From Plasmopara viticola (taxonomy: Eukaryota; Oomycota; Peronosporomycetes; Peronosporales; Peronosporaceae), in NCBI GenBank assembly GCA_001695595.3, contig MBPM02000156.1:32736-96735 (forward strand): DNA of 64,000 nucleotides, in the 5' to 3' direction. Shown here piece by piece: positions 17,827 to 26,985 of this stretch. The notes under the pieces are model-generated. The model had not been told where the DNA came from. It searched no databases and saw only the letters and a list, made by a program, of their open reading frames with translations. Both the position numbers and the translations under genes were made by a program. Within the stretch, counting starts at the first letter, position 1; every line of letters starts with the position of its first letter.

Positions 17827-17913
17827 GGTTTTGAATTTATGTATGGTGTATGGGGTATAACTATATACTTGTTAATATTTAAAATTCAGAATAAAAATAA
17901 TTATACGTGCAAC

Positions 17914-18176
17914 TTTCTGAATTTTCTTACAGGGGGTACCCTTGATGCTTTTGAGTAATACTAATGATACTCTCAGGGCGTCTGATAGGTTTGATTGAAG
18001 GCTCTGTGTGGTTGTGTGTTTTAGTGTTTTCTACCCATCAATACCATAGGATGGGGCTTGTCAAATTTAGATTTTTTATTTTTTTTCTGTTCCTAATAGT
18101 GTACGGATGGGGGCCAATAAGTGTGTTTAGAGAGTGGTTAGGTTTGGGTGCAAATGTCGCTTTATCATCATATACT
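17914..18176. repeat. Right terminal inverted repeat of Polinton A
   Basis: Reverse complement of 50-311, ending in tcatcatatact directly before the target duplication. A third copy is at 23008-23270 in the inverted element. Confidence 0.95.
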
Positions 18177-18182
18177 GACATC
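18177..18182. repeat. Target-site duplication, right side of Polinton A
   Basis: The hexamer gacatc follows the last base of the right terminal repeat and continues into the tRNA-array unit (gacaacccataatg). It matches the hexamer at 44-49. Confidence 0.95.
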
Positions 18183-18341
18183 GACAACCCATAATGAAAT
18201 GCTCCAATATAACGGAATCTTACTTCCACTTTAAGCTGTATTTCGGTGTGGGGACGTTAAAGAGACACTCAACAAAGCTATAACGTAACATAAAGGCGCA
18301 AATAATGCAGCAAACTCGCTGCTACGAAAAGAAAATTAAGT

Positions 18342-18421
18342 TGGCCAATGTGGGATTCGAACCCACGCCCTTTCGGACCAGTGCCTTAAACTGGCGCCTT
18401 AGACCGCTCGGCCAATTGACC
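18342..18421 (-). tRNA. tRNA-Leu(AAG)
   Basis: Eighty-base type II tRNA with full cloverleaf: 7-bp acceptor stem (one G-T pair), anticodon stem CCAGT/ACTGG, loop TTAAGGC giving anticodon AAG, long variable arm, T loop TTCGAAT. A T-rich stretch (attttcttttc) follows the 3' end as a Pol III stop. Confidence 0.93.
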
Positions 18422-18700
18422 GATAGACACTCGATCATACGTTTATTTGTAGATGAATTTAAACGAAAAGAACACCCCAACAAAAGGCAGCTGTGGTAAT
18501 AACAACGTGTTTTACCATATTTATTATGGGATGCAAGGGCACCCATTATACATACAACTTAGAAGGATTACAGCCTTCACTTCCGTAATATGCTGCATAC
18601 TGTATCATAGAGGTCAAAGGGACACTTAAACAAGGCTGCTGAGTGACATTGAGGTGCGAGTAAGGCAACAAAATAGCTGCTACAAAAAGAAAATTTATGT

Positions 18701-18779
18701 TGGCCAGTGTGGGATTCGAACCCACGCCCTTCTTGACCAAAGCTTACACTGGCGCCTTAGACCGCTTCGCCGATCGACC
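18701..18779 (-). tRNA. tRNA-Leu-like gene, probably degenerate
   Basis: Seventy-nine bases clearly related to the neighbouring tRNA-Leu(AAG), with intact T arm and variable arm. However, the anticodon loop is one base short (GTAAGC), the anticodon stem has a T-T mismatch, the D stem is weakened, and the acceptor has an A-C mismatch. Likely a pseudo-tRNA. Confidence 0.7.
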
Positions 18780-19064
18780 ACTCGGTACTAGATCAAGCTT
18801 TCACGATAAAGAAACATAGCAAACTCACAGTCCATCAGCAAAACAATTTTGGAAAGAATACCGTGATCAGCCCATAAGCTTACATTGTATTTAAGAGGCG
18901 ACATCGACAACCCATAATGAAATGCTCCAATATAACGGAATCTTACTTCCACTTTAAGCTGTATTTCGGTGTGGGGACGTTAAAGAGACACTCAACAAAG
19001 CTATAACGTAACATAAAGGCGCAAATAATGCAGCAAACTCGCTGCTACGAAAAGAAAATTAAGT

Positions 19065-19144
19065 TGGCCAATGTGGGATTCGAACCCACGCCCTTTCGGA
19101 CCAGTGCCTTAAACTGGCGCCTTAGACCGCTCGGCCAATTGACC
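19065..19144 (-). tRNA. tRNA-Leu(AAG)
   Basis: Second array copy, identical in sequence to the tRNA at 18342-18421. Confidence 0.93.
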
Positions 19145-19423
19145 GATAGACACTCGATCATACGTTTATTTGTAGAGGAATTCAAACGAAAAGAACACCC
19201 CAACAAAAGGCAGCTGTGGTAATAATACGTGTTTTACCATATTTATTATGGGATGCAAGGGCACCCATTATACATACAACTTAGAGAGGATTACAGCCTT
19301 CACTTCCGTAATATGCTGCATACTGTATCATAGAGGTCAAAGGGACACTCAAACAAGGCTGCTGAGTGACATTGAGGTGCGAGTAAGGCAACAAAATAGC
19401 TGCTACAAAAAGAAAATTTATGT

Positions 19424-19502
19424 TGGCCAGTGTGGGATTCGAACCCACGCCCTTCTTGACCAAAGCTTACACTGGCGCCTTAGACCGCTTCGCCGATCGA
19501 CC
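19424..19502 (-). tRNA. tRNA-Leu-like gene, probably degenerate
   Basis: Same sequence as the tRNA-Leu-like gene at 18701-18779, with the same one-base-short anticodon loop. Confidence 0.7.
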
Positions 19503-19787
19503 ACTCGGTACTAGATCAAGCTTTCACGATAAAGAAACATAGCAAACTCACAGTCCATCAGCAAAACAATTTTGGAAAGAATACCGTGATCAGCCCATAA
19601 GCTTACATTGTATTTAAGAGGCGACATCGACAACCCATAATGAAATGCTCCAATATAACGGAATCTTACTTCCACTTTAAGCTGTATTTCGGTGTGGGGA
19701 CGTTAAAGAGACACTCAACAAAGCTATAACGTAACATAAAGGCGCAAATAATGCAGCAAACTCGCTGCTACGAAAAGAAAATTAAGT

Positions 19788-19867
19788 TGGCCAATGTGGG
19801 ATTCGAACCCACGCCCTTTCGGACCAGTGCCTTAAACTGGCGCCTTAGACCGCTCGGCCAATTGACC
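19788..19867 (-). tRNA. tRNA-Leu(AAG)
   Basis: Third array copy, identical to the tRNA at 18342-18421. Confidence 0.93.
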
Positions 19868-20144
19868 GATAGACACTCGATCATACGTTTATTTGTAGAA
19901 TTCAAACGAAAAGAACACCCCAACAAAAGGCAGCTGTGGTAATAATAACGTGTTTTACCCATATTATTATGGGATGCAAGGGCACCCATTATACATACAA
20001 CTTAGAGAGGATTACAGCCTTCACTTCCGTAATATGCTGCATACTGTATCATAGAGGTCAAAGGGACACTCAAACAAGGCTGCTGAGTGACATTGAGGTG
20101 CGAGTAAGGCAACAAAATAGCTGCTACAAAAAGAAAATTTATGT

Positions 20145-20223
20145 TGGCCAGTGTGGGATTCGAACCCACGCCCTTCTTGACCAAAGCTTACACTGGCGCC
20201 TTAGACCGCTTCGCCGATCGACC
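20145..20223 (-). tRNA. tRNA-Leu-like gene, probably degenerate
   Basis: Same sequence as the tRNA-Leu-like gene at 18701-18779. Confidence 0.7.
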
Positions 20224-20508
20224 ACTCGGTACTAGATCAAGCTTTCACGATAAAGAAACATAGCAAACTCACAGTCCATCAGCAAAACAATTTTGGAAAG
20301 AATACCGTGATCAGCCCATAAGCTTACATTGTATTTAAGAGGCGACATCGACAACCCATAATGAAATGCTCCAATATAACGGAATCTTACTTCCACTTTA
20401 AGCTGTATTTCGGTGTGGGGACGTTAAAGAGACACTCAACAAAGCTATAACGTAACATAAAGGCGCAAATAATGCAGCAAACTCGCTGCTACGAAAAGAA
20501 AATTAAGT

Positions 20509-20534
20509 TGGCCAATGTGGGATTCGAACCCACG
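20509..20534 (-). pseudogene. tRNA-Leu 3' fragment at the inversion junction
   Basis: Only the last 26 bases (T arm and acceptor 3' strand) of a tRNA-Leu remain. The sequence then jumps at 20535 into inverse-oriented tRNA upstream flank. This is the turning point of the palindrome. Confidence 0.9.
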
Positions 20535-20643
20535 GGTGTTCTTTTCGTTTGAATTCCTCTACAAATAAACGTATGATCGAGTGTCTATCGGTCAATTGGC
20601 CGAGCGGTCTAAGGCGCCAGTTTAAGGCACTGGTCCGAAAGGG
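20535..20643. repeat. Asymmetric spacer at the palindrome centre
   Basis: A 109-bp non-palindromic spacer between the arms. It holds the upstream flank and first 54 bases of a tRNA-Leu gene in plus orientation. The rest of that tRNA lies in the right arm, and a mirror of its last 26 bases closes the left arm. Confidence 0.9.
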
Positions 20644-20669
20644 CGTGGGTTCGAATCCCACATTGGCCA
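20590..20669 (+). tRNA. tRNA-Leu(AAG), central copy
   Basis: Complete tRNA-Leu(AAG) at the palindrome centre. Its 3' quarter is in the right arm and its 5' part in the spacer. With the fragment at 20509-20534 it could form a 26-bp stem. Confidence 0.93.
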
Positions 20670-20954
20670 ACTTAATTTTCTTTTCGTAGCAGCGAGTTTG
20701 CTGCATTATTTGCGCCTTTATGTTACGTTATAGCTTTGTTGAGTGTCTCTTTAACGTCCCCACTCCGAAATACAGCTTAAAGTGGAAGTAAGATTCCGTT
20801 ATATTGGAGCATTTCATTATGGGTTGTCGATGTCGCCTCTTAAATACAATGTAAGCTTATGGGCTGATCACGGTATTCTTTCCAAAATTGTTTTGCTGAT
20901 GGACTGTGAGTTTGCTATGTTTCTTTATCGTGAAAGCTTGATCTAGTACCGAGT

Positions 20955-21033
20955 GGTCGATCGGCGAAGCGGTCTAAGGCGCCAGTGTAAGCTTTGGTCA
21001 AGAAGGGCGTGGGTTCGAATCCCACACTGGCCA
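20955..21033 (+). tRNA. tRNA-Leu-like gene, probably degenerate
   Basis: Inverted-array copy with the same defects as 18701-18779. Confidence 0.7.
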
Positions 21034-21314
21034 ACATAAATTTTCTTTTTGTAGCAGCTATTTTGTTGCCTTACTCGCACCTCAATGTCACTCAGCAGCC
21101 TTGTTTGAGTGTCCCTTTGACCTCTATGATACAGTATGCAGCATATTACGGAAGTGAAGGCTGTAATCCTCTCTAAGTTGTATGTATAATGGGTGCCCTT
21201 GCATCCCATAATAAATATGGGTAAAACACGTTATTATTACCACAGCTGCCTTTTGTTGGGGTGTTCTTTTCGTTTAAATTCATCTACAAATAAACGTATG
21301 ATCGAGTGTCTATC

Positions 21315-21394
21315 GGTCAATTGGCCGAGCGGTCTAAGGCGCCAGTTTAAGGCACTGGTCCGAAAGGGCGTGGGTTCGAATCCCACATTGGCCA
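21315..21394 (+). tRNA. tRNA-Leu(AAG)
   Basis: Inverted-array copy, identical in sequence to the tRNA at 18342-18421. Confidence 0.93.
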
Positions 21395-21679
21395 ACTTAA
21401 TTTTCTTTTCGTAGCAGCGAGTTTGCTGCATTATTTGCGCCTTTATGTTACGTTATAGCTTTGTTGAGTGTCTCTTTAACGTCCCCACACCGAAATACAG
21501 CTTAAAGTGGAAGTAAGATTCCGTTATATTGGAGCATTTCATTATGGGTTGTCGATGTCGCCTCTTAAATACAATGTAAGCTTATGGGCTGATCACGGTA
21601 TTCTTTCCAAAATTGTTTTGCTGATGGACTGTGAGTTTGCTATGTTTCTTTATCGTGAAAGCTTGATCTAGTACCGAGT

Positions 21680-21758
21680 GGTCGATCGGCGAAGCGGTCT
21701 AAGGCGCCAGTGTAAGCTTTGGTCAAGAAGGGCGTGGGTTCGAATCCCACACTGGCCA
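21680..21758 (+). tRNA. tRNA-Leu-like gene, probably degenerate
   Basis: Inverted-array copy with the one-base-short anticodon loop. Confidence 0.7.
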
Positions 21759-22037
21759 ACATAAATTTTCTTTTTGTAGCAGCTATTTTGTTGCCTTACT
21801 CGCACCTCAATGTCACTCAGCAGCCTTGTTTGAGTGTCCCTTTGACCTCTATGATACAGTATGCAGCATATTACGGAAGTGAAGGCTGTAATCCTCTCTA
21901 AGTTGTATGTATAATGGGTGCCCTTGCATCCCATAATAAATATGGTAAAACACGTATTATTACCACAGCTGCCTTTTGTTGGGGTGTTCTTTTCGTTTGA
22001 ATTCCTCTACAAATAAACGTATGATCGAGTGTCTATC

Positions 22038-22117
22038 GGTCAATTGGCCGAGCGGTCTAAGGCGCCAGTTTAAGGCACTGGTCCGAAAGGGCGTGGGTTC
22101 GAATCCCACATTGGCCA
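22038..22117 (+). tRNA. tRNA-Leu(AAG)
   Basis: Inverted-array copy, identical in sequence to the tRNA at 18342-18421. Confidence 0.93.
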
Positions 22118-22402
22118 ACTTAATTTTCTTTTCGTAGCAGCGAGTTTGCTGCATTATTTGCGCCTTTATGTTACGTTATAGCTTTGTTGAGTGTCTCTTT
22201 AACGTCCCCACACCGAAATACAGCTTAAAGTGGAAGTAAGATTCCGTTATATTGGAGCATTTCATTATGGGTTGTCGATGTCGCCTCTTAAATACAATGT
22301 AAGCTTATGGGCTGATCACGGTATTCTTTCCAAAATTGTTTTGCTGATGGACTGTGAGTTTGCTATGTTTCTTTATCGTGAAAGCTTGATCTAGTACCGA
22401 GT

Positions 22403-22481
22403 GGTCGATCGGCGAAGCGGTCTAAGGCGCCAGTGTAAGCTTTGGTCAAGAAGGGCGTGGGTTCGAATCCCACACTGGCCA
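22403..22481 (+). tRNA. tRNA-Leu-like gene, probably degenerate
   Basis: Inverted-array copy with the one-base-short anticodon loop. Confidence 0.7.
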
Positions 22482-22762
22482 ACATAAATTTTCTTTTTGT
22501 AGCAGCTATTTTGTTGCCTTACTCGCACCTCAATGTCACTCAGCAGCCTTGTTTAAGTGTCCCTTTGACCTCTATGATACAGTATGCAGCATATTACGGA
22601 AGTGAAGGCTGTAATCCTTTCTAAGTTGTATGTATAATGGGTGCCCTTGCATCCCATAATAAATATGAGTAAAACACGTTGTTATTACCACAGCTGCCTT
22701 TTGTTGGGGTGTTCTTTTCGTTTAAATTCATCTACAAATAAACGTATGATCGAGTGTCTATC

Positions 22763-22842
22763 GGTCAATTGGCCGAGCGGTCTAAGGCGCCAGTTTAAGG
22801 CACTGGTCCGAAAGGGCGTGGGTTCGAATCCCACATTGGCCA
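22763..22842 (+). tRNA. tRNA-Leu(AAG)
   Basis: Last inverted-array copy, 165 bp before the Polinton B end; mirror of 18342-18421. Confidence 0.93.
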
Positions 22843-23007
22843 ACTTAATTTTCTTTTCGTAGCAGCGAGTTTGCTGCATTATTTGCGCCTTTATGTTACG
22901 TTATAGCTTTGTTGAGTGTCTCTTTAACGTCCCCACACCGAAATACAGCTTAAAGTGGAAGTAAGATTCCGTTATATTGGAGCATTTCATTATGGGTTGT
23001 CGATGTC

Positions 23008-23270
23008 AGTATATGATGATAAAGCGACATTTGCACCCAAACCTAACCACTCTCTAAACACACTTATTGGCCCCCATCCGTACACTATTAGGAACAGAAA
23101 AAAAATAAAAAATCTAAATTTGACAAGCCCCATCCTATGGTATTGATGGGTAGAAAACACTAAAACACACAACCACACAGAGCCTTCAATCAAACCTATC
23201 AGACGCCCTGAGAGTATCATTAGTATTACTCAAAAGCATCAAGGGTACCCCCTGTAAGAAAATTCAGAAA
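23008..23270. repeat. Terminal repeat of Polinton B
   Basis: Same sequence as the right terminal repeat of copy A in inverse orientation, including the accccct run that distinguishes it from the left repeat of copy A. Confidence 0.95.
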
Positions 23271-23357
23271 GTTGCACGTATAATTATTTTTATTCTGAAT
23301 TTTAAATATTAACAAGTATATAGTTATACCCCATACACCATACATAAATTCAAAACC

Positions 23358-23670
23358 ATGTCCGTCATTTTAGAGTTCGGAAAATAAAGGAAAATCTCTT
23401 GAGGAAGTCCATGAGCAAGATGCGTCATACTGTCGATGGTTATACAACCAGCAAACAGAAGACTCTGATATCAAACGGTTTTTACAAGGTAAGTTCCAAG
23501 ATGGAGATGATAGCTATATCATGCGGTGGGGCAAACACAAGAACAAGTCCGTAAAGTGGATTGTTGAGAACGATAAGCAATATTTCAGTTGGATGTGTAA
23601 AAATGAATATATCAAGAATAAATGTCCATCATTGAAAGAAAACTTGAACGAATTTAAGACACAGAATTAA
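23358..23670 (+). pseudogene. ExoX C-terminal-like protein, frameshifted copy
   Basis: Counterpart of 17512-17826. A 2-bp deletion after ttcggaaaa (near 23383) produces an immediate stop at about codon 10. The rest of the sequence is unchanged. Confidence 0.85.
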
Positions 23671-24011
23671 ATAAGAATTAGCTACATTTTTTTTAACTCC
23701 ATTATCGGTATCTGAAACTGGAACCCTATCAACTGGTTGTCGAGGTCGTGGTATTAGAGTGACAATCTTTCTCTACAGGTTATTAGATCATACAGGTGGT
23801 CAGAACCAACGAGCTTTTGCGGATAAATACATTGTTCAAGAAGTAGCTCACGATAGGTGGCAAATCGCTACCACCTCACCACTATCGGTTTAGACAGGCT
23901 ATCAGAGAGATGCTGATCTTCCAGGATGTTGCTCCTGATCACGTGTGGTCAACAAAAATCACAGGGCGCGCCAAGCCAAATGAGAATACATTCTCTTCTA
24001 AAAACTGACAC
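23671..24011. other. Gap without a gene, copy B
   Basis: Inverted copy of 17171-17511. Nothing recognisable in it. Confidence 0.5.
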
Positions 24012-25739
24012 TCAATCGCAATGCAAGCGGGACCACATCGACTCAAACCAATACGCATCATGGGCAACTCGAAGAGGCTTCCCAGACTCCGCTCCTGGTG
24101 GCCACGCTATCTCAGTGTTCATAAATGGCGGGTAAGTGTCAGCGCCATCTTTTCCAGACCAATCGAAATCAACCAGTGCGACTCGATGCTTGACAGGATT
24201 CCACATCACATTGTTCTCTCGAAGATCTCCATGGACGAACGAAGCAGCTGCCAAAACCCTCTTTATTTCGAGCAGTTGGTGATGAACCATCGTACCATAA
24301 CCTTTTGCTCGCGAAAGCGGTATCAACGGAAGTCTTTCCATGACGATGAAAACCCAACCATTGGGCAAGGATTCACAGCAGATCAGCGCTGGAGCAAACC
24401 CTGCACTCGAACAATACTGATGGACTTCCACACCATATCGCTTGGCAAACTTGACAATAACTTCATTTCCATCTTGAGCTTTCGCGACAAAAACGTACCG
24501 CTGCACAGCTTCAACATATTGCAGCGAGATAGTTACCCCATTAACTTCGGCAGAATCTTTGTAAGGGAAACTCAATCGATCGAGATCGATTGCATACTGA
24601 CATCGCGCGAGATTACGACGGTTGGCAACGAGCTGCTGGCATTCCTCGGTGAGTTCCCTTAGTGCAGCTTTTAGAGACGCACACGCACGAGTCAGTGACA
24701 CCATTAACCACTCGTTGTCGAAGAAAAGAAGCGGAAAGCTCAAGACTAGAGGCTCGCAAATCGCATTTTCGTCGTCCGTGTTCACAATTCCAAACACGCT
24801 CATGAGTGGTCCACAGATATCCACCAAAAAACATGGGAACTGGCGGTCGATCTGGTCTGGCAAGTTCTTGATGTAGTAAGCAACGTTTTGCATTGTCGGA
24901 TCTCCACCACCATCTCCTTTCTGGAGTTTGCATTCCAAGTTCAACAGCAGCGTTTCTCCGTAGCGATACGAACCATCTGATACTGATCCATTGACCGTCA
25001 CAGGCGTGATCGTCGAAGCTGGAAAATCAGCAAGCAGATAGTCTTTCAGCAATTCCCGTGCCTTTTCGGCAAGGGCTGCTTCGCTCTCGTAAGGAGTGGA
25101 CATGCCGTGGCAAAGGTTCCTCACAAACTCACAATCTTCGTTACCAAACTCGATCTGCTTGCAATTCTCCTCAAACCGCGCGAACGTTTTGTTCAACAGC
25201 ACAAGTGGAATCGGCGTCTCGTCGACTGAACGTTCGATGCGATGACACTCAATCTGACCATCGAGTTTTTTCAGCCATTTCACCCAGCTACCGCCTCCCT
25301 TGCACTTTGCAAAAGAAGACGGCGTGATTAATTCCCTCACTTGAGCGAGTTTTCTTTTCTTGACAACAGCGCCAACCACAGTAGTGGCAAACGATTGCGG
25401 AGGAAGCACCACCAACACGTGGATTTGCTTGGTTTTCGGTTCTGGCATCCCATCGAGAACCTCCTCAAGGCCAAACTCCCCATCAAGTTCATTGTCTTCG
25501 TATGTCAGCGCTTCGATTAGGGCAGTCTTTTCCCCTTTCTTGAGCTTCTTCACATCATCGGTGCTTGAATCGAGCCACGTGTTGTCGCCCTTCTTGGCGA
25601 GGAACAGCTGCAGCTTGCTCGCACTGATCTTGTCTTCTCCGTCTGATCCTTTTCAAGTGGCCACCAGCTGCTCGCATCGATGTCCACAGGAGAATGCGTT
25701 TCCCTTCACACCGACGAGCGCGCACACAAGCGTCACCAT
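24012..25739 (-). CDS. Crinkler (CRN)-family protein, copy B, 5' end broken differently
   Basis: The 513-codon body (24012-25553) encodes the same protein as copy A, including HVLVVLP and the kinase-like HGDLRENN and VDFDW motifs. The LQLFLAK motif is present at about 25593-25613. Between the ATG at 25739 and LFLAK, the sequence differs from copy A by several indels and a replaced block (about 25615-25650). In the ATG frame a TGA stop occurs before LFLAK. This stretch is by far the most divergent part of the two arms. Confidence 0.78.
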
Positions 25740-25894
25740 GTTTCCAATTGCTTTCTGCGAGTGAGGGATGTTCTCTCTATCCATATTTCAGCCAATCAAA
25801 TCGTGCAACCCGTCGTTGGGTTTTTGACATCATCCATCTGGGTGATTGAACAATGTAAATACAAAATATATTTAATTATATAGACACAAAGAGC

Positions 25895-26131
25895 ATGGAT
25901 ATTACATATCTATCCGATACCGATAATACTGGTTATGTTGAAGATGTTAAGCTTCATGAACCGATAGATACCGATAAGACCGATAATGTCGATTTTAAAG
26001 ATATTAGACTAAATTATTCAAAACTAAATAAGCATACAGGATCAGACATAATAAAAATTTGCGAAGAAATTGACTTGATTTGTGCAAGTATCTATCAGTG
26101 TCAGAATATCAACTATAAATACACTAACTAG
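25895..26131 (+). CDS. Small acidic hypothetical protein, copy B
   Basis: Identical 78-residue counterpart of 15044-15280, with the same TATATAGA-type box upstream. Confidence 0.55.
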   Translation: MDITYLSDTDNTGYVEDVKLHEPIDTDKTDNVDFKDIRLNYSKLNKHTGSDIIKICEEIDLICASIYQCQNINYKYTN

Positions 26132-26513
26132 GAAAAACGCGTATTTTGTCGTATCCATCGTAATATTTAAACACAACTCCATCGACTTTGTCGTTTCGGA
26201 TGTTCTCAATGATTGCTTTACGCAACATACGATTATGTCCAGTATCAATGCACCATTGTTTGTATCTGACATTCAGTATCGTTAATGGAATTTCGAGATA
26301 TTCTCCTTTACTAACAAATCCATCCTTGAGTAGGGTTTCTCTATCTTTTGTGAAAATTTCCTCTTTGAAATATTTTGAAATGGATGATTCAACTTTTTTT
26401 TGAGCTAGTTCGGAGCGCAAAAACTCCAATTCTTTCATTATCAAATCGATTCTATTATCTTTTGGAGTAACCTCGTCAACTCCTGTTCCTCTATAACGTC
26501 TGATTCTATTCAT
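26124..26513 (-). CDS. Hypothetical protein (129 aa), copy B
   Basis: Identical counterpart of 14662-15051; overlaps the 78-residue gene by 8 bp tail to tail. Confidence 0.65.
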   Translation of the reverse strand: MNRIRRYRGTGVDEVTPKDNRIDLIMKELEFLRSELAQKKVESSISKYFKEEIFTKDRETLLKDGFVSKGEYLEIPLTILNVRYKQWCIDTGHNRMLRKAIIENIRNDKVDGVVFKYYDGYDKIRVFPS

Positions 26514-26522
26514 GATGGTATA

Positions 26523-26909
26523 TTAAGATAATGAAACTTCTGTATTTAAATCGTAAAAATTTCTGAGTAAATCAGGTCGATTGTGTTGTTTACTATAAAG
26601 GTACAGCATACTCCATAAACCGCAATAATTATCATAGCTCCCTTGGTACTGTTTGTCATTATATTTCGTAGCGCCAAGAATTCTCGGTGGCCCAATACCC
26701 ATCGAATCAAAGTATTCATTGTTGCACATACAAACCCAATGTCCAACTCCTGGATTCAATCGGAGTAATATAATGTACTTTCCATCACCTAGTGGAGCTC
26801 TAATGTTTCTGAAATCTAGTATGTTGTCGATTTGAACATTCAGCTGATTCGCAAGTTGTTGTAGTTCATTGGCAGTAGATTCACCGAGATTATTTAATTT
26901 CAAAATCAT
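26523..26909 (-). CDS. Adenain/Ulp1-like cysteine protease, copy B
   Basis: Identical 128-residue counterpart of 14266-14652 with the full H57, D68, Gln and C96 set. The start is chosen after the TATATATATA box, as in copy A. Confidence 0.9.
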   Translation of the reverse strand: MILKLNNLGESTANELQQLANQLNVQIDNILDFRNIRAPLGDGKYIILLRLNPGVGHWVCMCNNEYFDSMGIGPPRILGATKYNDKQYQGSYDNYCGLWSMLYLYSKQHNRPDLLRNFYDLNTEVSLS

Positions 26910-26985
26910 TATCTGATGCTTATATATATAGCTATTCATAATAAAGGCACCAACATACAATTTCAATAATTAGTAAGACTAAGTA

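Larger units (their letters stand above)
50..18176 (+). mobile_element. Polinton/Maverick element, complete copy A
   Basis: An 18,127-bp element bounded by ~262-bp terminal inverted repeats and flanked by a 6-bp direct repeat, gacatc, as is typical of Polintons. The empty site can be read at 18900-18912 within the flanking tRNA repeat, where the target is present once. It contains the Polinton core set: protein-primed PolB, retroviral-like integrase, adenain-like protease, packaging ATPase, double-jelly-roll capsid protein and a probable penton protein. It also holds a fiber gene, small unknown genes and a CRN-like cargo gene. All core frames are open, so this copy may be recent or functional. 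Base composition is AT-rich except for the CRN segment. Confidence 0.96.
4905..20534. repeat. Left arm of the large palindrome
   Basis: Fifteen kilobases covering Polinton A from within the integrase chromodomain to its right end, plus the tRNA array, are repeated in inverse orientation at 20644-36275. The arms match almost base for base over the MCP, protease, ATPase, penton and tRNA sections. The differences are a small set of indels and substitutions. Confidence 0.95.
18177..20534. repeat. Tandem ~723-bp tRNA repeat units, left array
   Basis: tRNA-Leu genes recur at 18342, 19065, 19788 and 20509 (spacings 723, 723, 721). Each unit also has a tRNA-Leu-like gene about 360 bp away. The first unit boundary was hit by the Polinton; bases 1-43 of the window are also unit sequence. 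Confidence 0.93.
20644..23007. repeat. Tandem ~723-bp tRNA repeat units, right array
   Basis: Inverted counterpart of the left array, with tRNA-Leu genes at 20590, 21315, 22038 and 22763 (spacings 725, 723, 725). Units differ from the left array by a few bases. Confidence 0.93.

Noticed and set aside
17964..18194. A ~76-residue hydrophobic frame running outward through each Polinton terminal repeat
   Set aside because: It is open in all three terminal repeat copies only because these are duplicates; it runs across the target site into flanking DNA and has no promoter-like box.
18300..22880. Many repeated 60-99 residue frames in the tRNA array
   Set aside because: They read through tRNA genes on either strand and repeat with the 723-bp unit; they are by-products of the array.
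18177..23007. CRISPR-like repeat array
   Set aside because: Units are ~723 bp with tRNA genes, in a eukaryotic context; there are no short repeats with unique spacers and no cas genes.
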